Shown here: piece by piece, positions 1 through 8,869 of the stretch
Numbering within the stretch: position 1 is the first letter of the stretch
Layout of the letters: each line of letters begins with the position of its first letter
From: Bactericera cockerelli
Taxonomy: Eukaryota > Arthropoda > Insecta > Hemiptera > Triozidae
Direction of reading: 5' to 3'
Assembly: GCA_024516035.1 (NCBI GenBank)
Contig: CM044964.1
Location: 21,554,202 to 21,618,201 of the forward strand
DNA: 64,000 nucleotides
Program-made: the position numbers and the translations under genes
The notes under the pieces: generated by a model
Told to the model about the DNA's origin: nothing
The model's database searches: none
The model's input: only the letters and a program-made list of their open reading frames with translations

Positions 1-67
1 GTTGAATACACCAGTTCTCGTTCTATCACTGAAGTTAAGCAACGTCCATTGTGGTTAGGACTTGGGA
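1..67 (+). mobile_element. SINE-5S fragment (5S rRNA-like head)
   Basis: The sequence follows the middle of a 5S rRNA gene: 'gaatacaccagttctcg', then 'ctgaagttaagcaacgtcc', then a degraded 'ggacttggga'. It matches the head of the full SINE-5S copy at 24492-24754. The left end is cut by the window and the right end runs into a SINE-t2. Confidence 0.75.
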
Positions 68-131
68 CTCGAACCACCGACCTCCACGTTTACGAGTCCG
101 CCGCCTTATCGATCAAGCTACTGAGGCCGAT
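68..131 (-). mobile_element. SINE-t2 fragment, tRNA-like head only
   Basis: The reverse complement reads as the SINE-t2 head 'cctcagtagcttgatcgat' followed by the B-box-like 'ggtggttcgag'. The body is missing. Confidence 0.65.
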
Positions 132-167
132 GAAAAGACAAGTACCTGACTACTTATTCCTCAACAT

Positions 168-312
168 CGACCTTGTTAGCATGATCGATAAGGCGGCGGA
201 CTTGTAACCTACAGGTCGGTGGTTCAAGTCGCGGTGTCAGCGTAGATTTAGTAAAGCGAGTTTGAGTAGTTGTGTATATCATGAAAGTGATGAACACAAA
301 TGTGATAACTAC
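168..312 (+). mobile_element. SINE-t2 copy
   Basis: A tRNA-derived SINE. The head 'gatcgataaggcggcggac' is followed by the B-box-like 'ggtggttcaagtc', then the body 'gatttagtaaagcgagtttg' and 'aacacaaatgtgataac'. More than fifteen copies of this family occur in the window. Confidence 0.8.
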
Positions 313-530
313 TTATTCCTCATGAGGCTTTGCCTGGCCAGTTCCGAGCATAAAATTGAGAAGACCCCCGGGGGGTCGGACGCAAGATGTGTACACTACA
401 CAAGATATGTACACTTCTAATACAAGTGTCTAATTGTGAGATACCCTTGGGCTAATACGGAGTCAAGATGAAGTCTTTCTCAATGAATTGTGGATCTGCT
501 TATGATTTTAATGTTTAATCGTTCTAAATA

Positions 531-660
531 TTTTTATTTTTTTGGGTTTAACGTCGCTTTCAACTGCATGGTCATATCACGACGAGGGTGTTACTCTCCA
601 GTCGCAAAGGAAACTCTCAAACCTGTTACCCACATTAACCTCACTCAGCCTGGGTTTGGT
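531..660 (-). mobile_element. SINE-5S 3' body fragment
   Basis: On the minus strand this carries the shared SINE core (ctgagtgaggttaatgtggg) and the 3' segment ending 'gaaagcgacgttaaac' before an A-rich tail, which shows as a T run on the plus strand. The 5S head is missing. Confidence 0.65.
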
Positions 661-829
661 CGTAATGCCAACTCGTGATTGATTCACATTGTATACATGT
701 GGCAATTTTGAGATTTTAAATTAAATCGCGTGTATCTCCAATACCGTATAATTCAAACCGTTCAAATTTGTTTTCTATTGTAAAATACCGTTTTTTTACA
801 TTCTAGACCCCACAAAAAATTCTGTATGA

Positions 830-1020
830 ACAAGTCGTAGACCTTTTTTTTGTACTTTTTTGTCCAAAAATTGGAATTTTCTTAAATATCAGAGCTAAAT
901 CATATTATATTAAACATTATTTTCAAATGAGCTATGTGAAACACTATTACGCACATGCAAAATTTCATGAAAATCAGGTGTACCGTTCACAAGATCTCAG
1001 CGTATAAGTAAAAAGTTAGT
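830..1020. repeat. Dispersed AT-rich repeat, also at 59697-59884
   Basis: Both copies share a T run, 'gattttcttaaatatc', 'aaaatttcat.aaaat' and a close variant of 'gtt.acgagatataagcgt' in the same order. The family is not recognised. The flanking 661-829 and 1021-1255 are AT-rich with nothing else visible. Confidence 0.5.
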
Positions 1021-1255
1021 GGTCAATATAAATTATAAATTCATAGGAAGTATTATTTATTATTATTATTAAACAAGTTTTATCAATTTTGATTTACAAT
1101 TTTTACATACAGGTACAGTGAAAGGGTATAATTAATTAAAGTTAAACAAAGTCTGACCAAGGGTGGTGATAATTACTTTAGCATTCTCTTCCGCACCAAG
1201 TAATGAATACAATATAAATACAGATGTTCTAACCCTTATAATAATACCAGGTCAG

Positions 1256-1320
1256 ATGATAATAATAATAATAATAATAATAAAGATAATAATAAAATAG
1301 ATAATAATAATAAAAAATAA
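1256..1320. repeat. (TAA)n microsatellite
   Basis: Near-continuous AAT/TAA trinucleotides. Such tracts form the tails of several SINE families here. Nothing identifiable lies in 1321-1560. Confidence 0.9.
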
Positions 1321-1563
1321 AAAAAAATCCATGAAGAAGACTACCTTCCAGATGACCCTGTATGAATGTATTTATGACTTATCCTCTAATGTTCTAATCG
1401 ATTTGCCGGAGGCAGAGTGTAAGAATAATAAGCTGAGAAGACTCGGGGATTCCTGATTTAGGAACACAGGTAGGGTCCCTTGAATGATCAACACCTCAAT
1501 TTTATTACATGCATACTTAAAATCTTGTATTCCCTACATACATATTTTATGTAAGTACTGTCC

Positions 1564-1930
1564 AGCCTCCGTGGCGTAACGGTTGTGACTACTGCCCGTA
1601 GCCCAGAGATCCCGAGTTCGACTACCGGTTGGGGCAGACTTTTCGAAGAAAATTCTGTACCCTCCAAAGACGTGAGACTGTCATTTCCGACCCTACCCAG
1701 GCTCCGTGAGGTTAATGTGGGTAGCTGGTACGATCCCCAGCGAATGGAGGGTAACACCCCCGTCCTGATCAGAACGTTTAAATCAAATAGAATCGTTGGC
1801 GTTCGGAAGAGCATCCAAGCCGTAAAAAAAAAGTGCTCCACCCTACCAATTTCAACCATGAGGTTGAACAATGCCGACCCCAATGGCAACATAAGCTAAT
1901 ATGGGATAAAGGCAAGGTAGATATATTATA
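1564..1930 (+). mobile_element. SINE-t3 copy, near full length
   Basis: The tRNA-like head (cctccgtggcgtaacggttg, then the B-box-like 'gagttcgactaccggttgg') is followed by the shared core 'gaggttaatgtgggtagctg' and 'gcgaatggagggtaacaccc', then a tail with 'aaatcaaatagaatcgttgg'. Open frames over it are incidental. Confidence 0.8.
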
Positions 1931-1941
1931 TACTGCCCAAT

Positions 1942-1981
1942 ACCGACCACAGTAGCTCGATCGATGGGGCGGCGGTCTGAT
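1942..1981 (+). mobile_element. SINE-t2 head fragment
   Basis: The sequence 'cagtagctcgatcgatgggg' followed by 'cggcggtctga' is the first part of a SINE-t2, truncated by the following SINE-t3. Confidence 0.6.
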
Positions 1982-1989
1982 CGCCCTGA

Positions 1990-2207
1990 TATGAGTCAGG
2001 ACGAGAGTTTTACCCTCCATTCGTTGGGAACCTTACCAGCTACCCACATTAACATCACTTAGCCTGGGTAGTGGGTAGGACTGAAAATGTCAGCCTCACG
2101 TGTTTGAAGGGAACAGAATTCTCTTCGAAAAGTCTGCCCCAACCGGGAATCGAACTCGGGATCTCTGGACTACGGGCAGAAGTCACAACCGTTAGGTCAC
2201 GGAGGCT
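1990..2207 (-). mobile_element. SINE-t3 copy, reverse orientation
   Basis: The reverse complement of the family at 1564-1930, with the head at 2207 and the core around 2050. The two copies are arranged tail to tail and could form a hairpin. Confidence 0.75.
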
Positions 2208-2301
2208 TATCGGAATTATTACGTTTTTTTACTTTCTATTACTAATATTGTTTTCGGACGGTTTTGTCAAAATTGAGCTGATAACATTTCTGGACCAATT
2301 G

Positions 2302-2428
2302 GGGCGAAATTAATAGACAAATTCTATAACTTAGTCATTGCTAAGAGTCAGTTTTCCCTATCTTACACAGTACGCAATCCGTGACTTAGCGCGACAGAGG
2401 TATCAGGAAAACGTCTATCAATTCCGCC
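2302..2428. mobile_element. Harbinger-like MITE
   Basis: Inverted ends 'gggcgaaattaatagac' and 'gtctatcaattccgcc' flank a body with 'cctatcttacacagtacgca'. It is the same family as the complete copy at 19443-19571. Confidence 0.7.
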
Positions 2429-2956
2429 ATTAGACTCTCCTTATTTTCTTTTCATCTCTAGTTCTCCTAATTTTCTGATGACCTACTTCAGGATCTTGTC
2501 TCGACCGCGCCTGGCCTACTCTGACACATCCGGTCCTGGTACTGAGGAGAAAGTAGTTCCATGGCTCTGAGTGTAAGTAGACCAGGCACTTCTGACTTCT
2601 TGAGTTAGGAATCTATATACCTGTATAGATAGATAATATCTATACACTCTACACAGGTATATATATTTGATACAGGTATTTACAGATGTGTATACCTATA
2701 CCTGTAGTGAATAGCTAAGTATATAGCAGTCATTGTGCTGTGTGATTGGCCTTGGTCTTGGGATCTTTAGGACGTGGGTTTGATTTCCGATATGAGAATT
2801 TTTTGGCGATTTGAAGTACCTATCTAAGTTATAAAATGTGTTGAATTAAAGATGAGTATATTTTTTTTCATTGGTGTTTCACAGCCTTTTTTATTATTAA
2901 GGCGATATTATTATTATTATATTATTATTTGGAAGTAGAATCCAAGTTTTTTTAAA

Positions 2957-3220
2957 GAAAAGATAAGTGTTTCACAGCATTTATTATTTCGTAGCCATGA
3001 AACAGCAGCTATTGTAAACGCTTGTGGCCTATGTTGTAGCCTTCCCATTTCCCATCCCATGGTATGCCTCCCCTCTGATGGACGAGAAGCAACACATTAT
3101 TTCCCATTTAGGTGCTGGGTCCACACGAGCGCACCGGAAGGTGTCCCTTACAAACAATTGTAACCAAATTAAAAAATACAAATTTTTGTCGACACGGGGG
3201 ATCGAACCCGGGACCTTTAT
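2957..3220 (-). mobile_element. SINE-t4 copy, degraded
   Basis: On the minus strand a tRNA-Gly-like B-box region (gtcccgggttcgatcccc) leads into a body ending 'gtgaaacact'. The head is truncated near 3220. The fragment 2845-2930 mixes the same tail with SINE-t5 tail sequence. Confidence 0.65.
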
Positions 3221-3330
3221 TATTAGCTTTAAGACGAAACATTGAAGAACCCAAATATATTTTTCTTTATTACTTTTGACATTTTAAATAAAATCATTTC
3301 CTTAAATAAAAAGTTACCATATTAATTTAT

Positions 3331-3443
3331 GTTTAACACTTTCGTGATATCTACTACTCAAATTAGCTTTGATAAATCCACGTTGAAACTGGGACTTGAA
3401 CCACCGATCTCCAGGTTACAAGTCCGCCGCCTTATCGATCAAG
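3331..3443 (-). mobile_element. SINE-t2 copy, reverse
   Basis: Reverse complement of SINE-t2: 'ttgatcgataaggcggcgga' ends near 3443 and the body extends down to 3331. Confidence 0.75.
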
Positions 3444-3499
3444 ACACAGAAGTCAATTTAATAAACTCCCCAAAAAAGAGTTTCATTGGATATTACATA

Positions 3500-3900
3500 A
3501 TATAAAAAAAATCCCCAGATCGGAATCGAACCCACAACCCAAGGGTTCACAGACTGCCGCGCTATCCTCTCCGCCAACTCTCCGCGACCGCCTGGCACCT
3601 CAGTTGCAAAAGACAAAGGTGATAGAAATAGGATGGGTGCGTCCTTATCTCCCGGGTAAAAGCCATTGCATGTTCCGGCAGAAGTCCAAAGTTCAGCTCT
3701 CGGCTCTGAGCCCAAAGTTCAATATGGTTTGAACTGTTCGATGAGGTTTCAGCCCAAGTTGAATGCCAAGGTATCAAACCAGAAGAGAACAACCTCATGA
3801 AATAACTTCGCCTCTTTTCGTGATGCATGGGGAAGTGGAGGAATCGACGGAGGAAGAAAGTGGATTGCACGATGCTTGCTCGCTTTTTTCTTTGAAACAT
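3500..3900 (-). mobile_element. Candidate SINE-t8, tRNA-headed, about 400 bp
   Basis: The minus strand begins with a tRNA-like head near 3592 ('ggagaggatagcgcggcagt', then B-box-like 'ggttcgattcc') and continues through unrepeated sequence to a T-rich end near 3900. Only one copy is in this window, so its extent is inferred. Confidence 0.4.
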
Positions 3901-4206
3901 TTTTTTTTTACAGTCACAAACACTTTTTTATAAACTGCCAGCGCTTGCGTAGGACTGAGTTCCTTTTTGCTAACAGTTTAAAGTTTGTGTCTGTTGTGAA
4001 GATTTTAAGGAATCTTTGTTTATTGTTAATTTATTTTTAAGTATTTTTTAAATAAAGAGGTTTTTTCTCTCTTTTTTTATCTGGTAAATTGCTCACATGT
4101 CAGCTCTTCCATTCAACCACTGACTAACTACCTGCCATCAGACAACCACAAAATAATGGGACTTTGTTTCTTGCGCTGACAATCTGTATTAAAATTTAAT
4201 AATAAT

Positions 4207-4275
4207 AAGACCGCCCTATTTCTACTGCCCGATTAGGACTATAAAGTCCCATTATTCCAGCAGTAAGCCCAATAC
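4207..4275 (-). mobile_element. SINE-t5 tail fragment
   Basis: Reverse complement of the SINE-t5 3' end: 'gggcttactgctggaataat', 'gggactttatagtcctaatc', then a TAA-rich tail. Nothing is recognised in 3901-4206. Confidence 0.6.
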
Positions 4276-4286
4276 GTATTATATCG

Positions 4287-4500
4287 TGCACTGGTAGTCA
4301 AGTGGTAAAGGCGCTAGTCTGGTAATCCAGGTATCGTATTGATCCGTTGGTTCGAATCCCACCCAGTGCATGATTTTTTCCTAACTTATTTGAGAATATT
4401 ACCACATAATAATAAAAGATTGTGAGGGTTAGGTGGTAGGAAATGCTTTGAGTATTAACCTCGCCTGGTGGTTACCTTCCACTAAGGAGAATTATTACTA
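4287..4500 (+). mobile_element. SINE-t1 copy, near full length
   Basis: A tRNA-like head 'tgcactggtagtcaagtggt' with B-box 'ggttcgaatcc' closes with the complementary 'cccagtgca'. The body has 'gagggttaggtggtag' and 'cctcgcctggtggttacctt', and the tail is TTATTA-rich. Paired ends and A/B boxes suggest RNA polymerase III transcription. Confidence 0.85.
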
Positions 4501-4515
4501 TTATCTGTTAAAAAT

Positions 4516-4623
4516 CCCCAAATGGGGAGGATAACTTGTCATGTCCCGGCTGGGTTTCGAACCCGCGACCTCTGGAATATCTGGATTCACAGGGTCCAGC
4601 CTTTACCACTGAGCTACCGGGAC
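4516..4623 (-). mobile_element. SINE-t5 head, reverse
   Basis: The minus strand reads 'gtcccggtagctcagtggta', then 'cgcgggttcgaaacccagcc' and 'gggacatgacaagttatcct'. This is a tRNA-like head plus the start of the SINE-t5 body. Confidence 0.75.
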
Positions 4624-4659
4624 AGACAATAAGAAGGGATTCACTTAAACCTAAAATGT

Positions 4660-4825
4660 ATAGCAAATTCCAGAAACACTCTCCAAAGTCTCCAAATCCT
4701 CGAATACCCACAGCGCACTCTGATTGGTTGTTGCGTTCAAATTAACCAATCAGATTGCGTTGTGTGACAGTTGAAAGGGAGATTTGAAGATTATGAGAGT
4801 GGAGACTGTTTCTGAAACGGAATAT
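4660..4825. repeat. Foldback (inverted repeat) element
   Basis: The left arm (ttccagaaacactctcc, near 4660) is complementary to the right arm (gagtggagactgtttctga, near 4815). At the centre, 'tctgattggtt' and 'aaccaatcaga' form a perfect 11-bp stem. It is probably a MITE of unknown family. Confidence 0.55.
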
Positions 4826-4936
4826 AGGAAACAGGAATCTCTTAGAAGCTCTTCAAAGCTTAGGAGAAGTACCTTTTTATAAATGTTTCTTTATAAAGAA
4901 AATAAATAAATAAACTATTATTATTGATATAAGTAA

Positions 4937-4959
4937 AAAAAAAAAAAAAAAAAAAAAAC
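4937..4959. repeat. Poly-A run
   Basis: A run of more than 20 A after an AT-rich stretch. It may be the tail of an unrecognised retroposed copy. Confidence 0.7.
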
Positions 4960-5084
4960 AGAGCTTCCGTACAGCTCATGGCACGAGGGGGAGCACCGGT
5001 AAACCACTACACCACTACAACCAGCACCAGAACCAAAGTAGGTTAACAACGTTGAGTGACCTACTCCGTCAGTGTACCATCATG

Positions 5085-5245
5085 AGCCAGGTATATAAGT
5101 TTGTACATAGGATATATAAACTGGTACATAGATTCTGTGGAATATACATAGTACCATCATGATGTAGATATAGATAGGATATATAAACTGGTGTATAGAT
5201 TCTGTGGAATATACATACGGGTACAGTACCATCATGCAGATATAC
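5085..5245. repeat. Two-copy tandem repeat, unit about 80 bp
   Basis: The block 'ggatatataaactggt' then 'tagattctgtggaatataca' then 'gtaccatcatg' occurs twice in a row. Between here and 6260 the sequence is AT-rich and I recognise nothing else in it. Confidence 0.7.
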
Positions 5246-6264
5246 ATTATACATGCATATTATAAGTTTATACATTTTTTTAAAAGGTAATTGTCCCTCT
5301 GAACCGCTTTTGCATTACTTCGGGGCACTTTAGGTACCTTTACATCCATGTTATTCCGGAAACGGAAATTTTTGGTGTTTTTGGCAAAGTATACACTAGA
5401 TATACATTGAATATATTAGATTACTTTTGGGTTCAAGAACCATTCGTTTTTAAATAAGAAAAATAGAGAGTACTAAAATAAATGAAAACGTGTTTTGACA
5501 CTGAAAACTGATTTTCAATTGGTAATTCTTGGGATTTTTTCAGAAGAGATCACAAATGCACTTTTCAGAGGAGATGACAAACGCACTTTTCAGTGGAGAT
5601 GACAAAGGTTACGTAAATCCTGAAAAAAACCTATTTTTAGTTTACAAGAAAAATAAAAATTCTAGGTACTTTATTTTTTTAAAAGACAGTCTTTTTTATT
5701 TGATCTTCCTTTTAGGAAAAATAAATTGATATAAAAATCGTTTACATTATTAGAAGTATAATGCAATAATTGATTACTTAACTATGTAATAGGTATTTAA
5801 AGATCTACCTATCCAGGAAAAAATTTCTACCTTAAAAAATTGTAGGTGTTGAAAATTTCTTGGAAGAGGTAAGAAATAAATAATTAAATTTGGCATACTT
5901 AATATGTATAGTTACATATAAAATAAGCACACTATAAAACAAACTTTTTTAAAGTATTTCATATGTTTGTATGAAAATAAAATAATAATATCTGCTAAAT
6001 AAAACCTGGTCAAAATGATGTATCATCAGACTGAAAATAATATTTCTTCACCTGACTTTTTTTTAAACGAGACAGTCAAATTTTCGTTCGAGTCTTAAAA
6101 AAACAATAGGTATAAAAAATTGATTTACAATCTCCACTATTCAGAAGAAAAATATTATCTAAAATTTGATTTTGAGTAATACTTTGTCATAATATTCGGA
6201 CATTTGTCATAATGTGAGTAATAGGTACATATTTGGTCACTAGGTACTTTCATTAAAAACACTA

Positions 6265-6393
6265 AGGCCGACATCACTAGACAAATTCTATATCACAAGT
6301 CATTGTTAAGCGTCGGTTTTCCCTATCTTACACAGTACGCAATTCGTAACTAAGCGCCACAGAGGGATTACAAAACGTCTATTAATTCCGCCC
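6265..6393. mobile_element. Harbinger-like MITE
   Basis: Same family as 19443-19571: body 'cctatcttacacagtacgca' and right end 'gtctattaattccgccc'. A second MITE end starts three bases later. Confidence 0.65.
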
Positions 6394-6396
6394 TAA

Positions 6397-6463
6397 GGGT
6401 GGAATCAATAGACGATTTTGTAAAACCTGTGTGGGGCTAAGTCTCGATTTTCGTGCTGTCTTA
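6397..6463. mobile_element. Truncated Harbinger-like MITE
   Basis: It begins 'gggtggaatcaatagacg', right after TAA that follows the previous MITE, and is cut off near 6463 by a SINE-t4. The two MITE ends face each other across a single TAA. Confidence 0.55.
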
Positions 6464-6473
6464 GACGGGTAAA

Positions 6474-6676
6474 ATGATATGCCTCCCCTCTGATGGGCGA
6501 GAAGTGACACAATACTTCCCATTTAGGTGCTGGCTCAACACGAGCGCGCCGGAAGGTATCCCTTACAAACGACTGTAACCAAATTTTTAGTACAATTTTT
6601 GTCGGCGCGGGGGTTCGAACCCGGGACCTTCCGCATGGCAAGCGAGTGCTAAACCACTGAGCTATTCGTGTGCTAG
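6474..6676 (-). mobile_element. SINE-t4 copy
   Basis: The minus strand has the tRNA-Gly-like head 'agctcagtggtttagcactc', 'gcttgccatgcggaaggtcc' and 'cgggttcgaacccccg', then the body with 'gaagtattgtgtcacttctc'. The distal tail is missing. Confidence 0.8.
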
Positions 6677-6696
6677 TTTGGTTTATCCAGGTTTGA

Positions 6697-6832
6697 CAAT
6701 ATTTGGTCATCAAAAGTAATATTTGGTCATCAAGAACAATATTTGGTCATCAAGAACAATATTTGGTCATCAACAACAATATTTTGGTCATCAACAACAA
6801 TATTTTGGTCATCAAGAATAATATTTGGTCAC
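6697..6832. repeat. 20-21 bp minisatellite, about seven units
   Basis: Units of 'aatatttggtcatcaagaac' and close variants follow one another. Two more units lie at 7018-7055, where one of them encodes the last codons and stop of the carbonic anhydrase. The array lies just 3' of that gene and is flanked by Tigger-like end fragments (gtttatccaggtttgac at 6681). Confidence 0.85.
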
Positions 6833-6892
6833 CCCATGTATATGAGAAATCTGGATAAACTTAAGAGAAAAGATTTTCTGTCCCTTGAGTTA

Positions 6893-7008
6893 AAACTAAA
6901 TAGAATCAATGGACATGAAAGGAGCCTAGACATTAGATCTGGGCGTCCATATAATCCTCTCACCACCGTGATTTAGGTATCAATACCTGTCTCACGGACA
7001 CGGAATTA
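6893..7008 (+). mobile_element. SINE-t3 tail fragment
   Basis: It carries 'aatagaatcaatggacatga', 'gatctgggcgtccatataat' and 'ctctcaccaccgtgatttag', as in the 3' part of the copy at 18206-18545. It splits the 20-bp minisatellite in two. Confidence 0.7.
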
Positions 7009-7034
7009 TTATTATTAAGAACAATATTTGGTCA

Positions 7035-7244
7035 TCAAGAATAATACTTGGTCACCTCCCGAATGAGACCGTCGAGACTCGTCTCGTTGATTTCGACGAA
7101 GCGCTTGGCCTGGCGGCTGAAGTAGAAAATGTCGCCCGAGTAGATGTCGAACCAGAGAGCGTGGATGTGCAAGTCATTGGCCTCAAGCCGCCTCCTCAGG
7201 AACCCGTAGCTGGCGATGTTCTGGACTTGCTGGAGACAGTTGAT
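7035..7244 (-). CDS. CAHbeta: Beta-carbonic anhydrase exon 5 (last)
   Basis: The acceptor 'cccccccag' precedes ATC AAC TGT. The exon encodes residues 187-255, including LHIHALWFDIYSGDIFYFSR, and ends in TGA at 7037-7035. The last residues (TKYYS) are encoded by a unit of the 20-bp repeat. Confidence 0.92.
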   Translation of the reverse strand: MNCLQQVQNIASYGFLRRRLEANDLHIHALWFDIYSGDIFYFSRQAKRFVEINETSLDGLIREVTKYYS

Positions 7245-8838
7245 CTGGGGGGGGGAATGGTGCCATTATTTTTATTAATGTTTTACTTTAACAATAATTG
7301 AAGAACACAGGGGAAGAAGGATGAAGGTCCAAAATTTCGAAAATTGAGTTAGATACGAATTAAAGTCCTTTGATAGTGTAAAAATACGTAGACATGTTAA
7401 AAATATGGAATAAGGTTGAGGGTGAGTAGATATTTACATTTTTAAATCATGCGGTCAGGGGAAGAAAGATGAGAGTCACATCGCTTGTAGGGAAGAAAGA
7501 TGATGAGAGTCCATGATCTTGAAAGATGAGAGTCCAAAAGTTTACAAACTTAAAATTGAATTATCTCGAAATCAAAAAAAATGGACATTCATCTTTTCCC
7601 TGGCCTCTTCAATTTTTATTGATGTTTATTATACAACAAAGGTTTGTGACGAATTAAGGTTTAATTATTATTATTTTTATCAGAGTTTAAAAAAAATAAC
7701 ATTTGATGAACAATACTAAAAAAAAAAAAAAATGGTACGATACAATGAAACAATGTGCACTGGTGGTCAAGTGACGCCCTACTCTGGTAATCCAGATAGG
7801 GTAGGGATCCATTGGTTTGAACTCTAACTTGTGCATGAATTTTTCCTCATTAATTTGAGTTTGTGACCAAATAAGACTCTGAGGGTGAGGTGGTAGAAGC
7901 ATTACCCTCTCCTGGTGGTTACCTTCCACTAAAGGATTAGTATTATTATAAACAATATCTACTTGCTCGCCTGCCAGATGGGGGTACAATCTGGTTATCA
8001 CCAGCTAAGCAACTCACAGCCGTAACCAACCTCAGTAGCTTGATCGAAAAGGCGACGTACTTGTAATCTGGCGGTCGGTGGATCAAGTTCCAAGCAAACA
8101 AATAATTTAGGAAAACAAGTTTGAGTGATTGTGTTTAACACAAATATGATAATTTAACTATGCAGTTTACAGCCCTAAGTGAGGGCCCCTAACCAAAAAA
8201 GATTTTTTTTAAAAAATAATAATTATAATAAATTATTTGTTTTATTTTTCATATTTTTTTTTGTATACAGAGGACCCATCCTAAGCCATTTTTACTTGGC
8301 TTCTAAGATTCTACAGGGTGCGCCAGAATAACCTGACGAGTTTAAAAATGATACTAAACAAGCAATTTTTAAGATAGAACAATAATTTTTGTGTTATTTG
8401 AAAGAGAAGACATGCGGATTTATTTTAATACATGATTTTTTGAATATTTGAATTATTTGTGAAAGATAATGTTAGTCAAATGTTTACCTCCATTTCTGAT
8501 ACACTCGTCAATTCTGGTCGAAAAATTGTCCATGACTTTCTCATGCATATTCAGGTGTATTGCACGAATTTCTTGAACAATTAGTCTCTTCAAGTCATCT
8601 ACAGTCCTTGGCTTATGCATATAGACTTTACTTTTGAGGTAACCCCAAAGAAAATAGTCACAAGCAGAGAAGTCTGGTGAGTAATTGCCACAGGATCACC
8701 ACTTTTAAAAAATGTCTCTACAACAAAAGCACGATGTGCATGTGTCCACGACTCCATTGTAACTAAATCCGCTTTTATTGAAAACAAAATGACACTAACA
8801 TCAACCATCTACGACAAGTTATGACTTGATAGTTAACA

Positions 8839-8869
<31 letters not shown>

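Noticed and set aside
4287..4372. Functional tRNA genes
   Set aside because: The many tRNA-like units have mismatched acceptor or anticodon stems, continue into SINE bodies and are repeated; none folds as a credible tRNA by eye.
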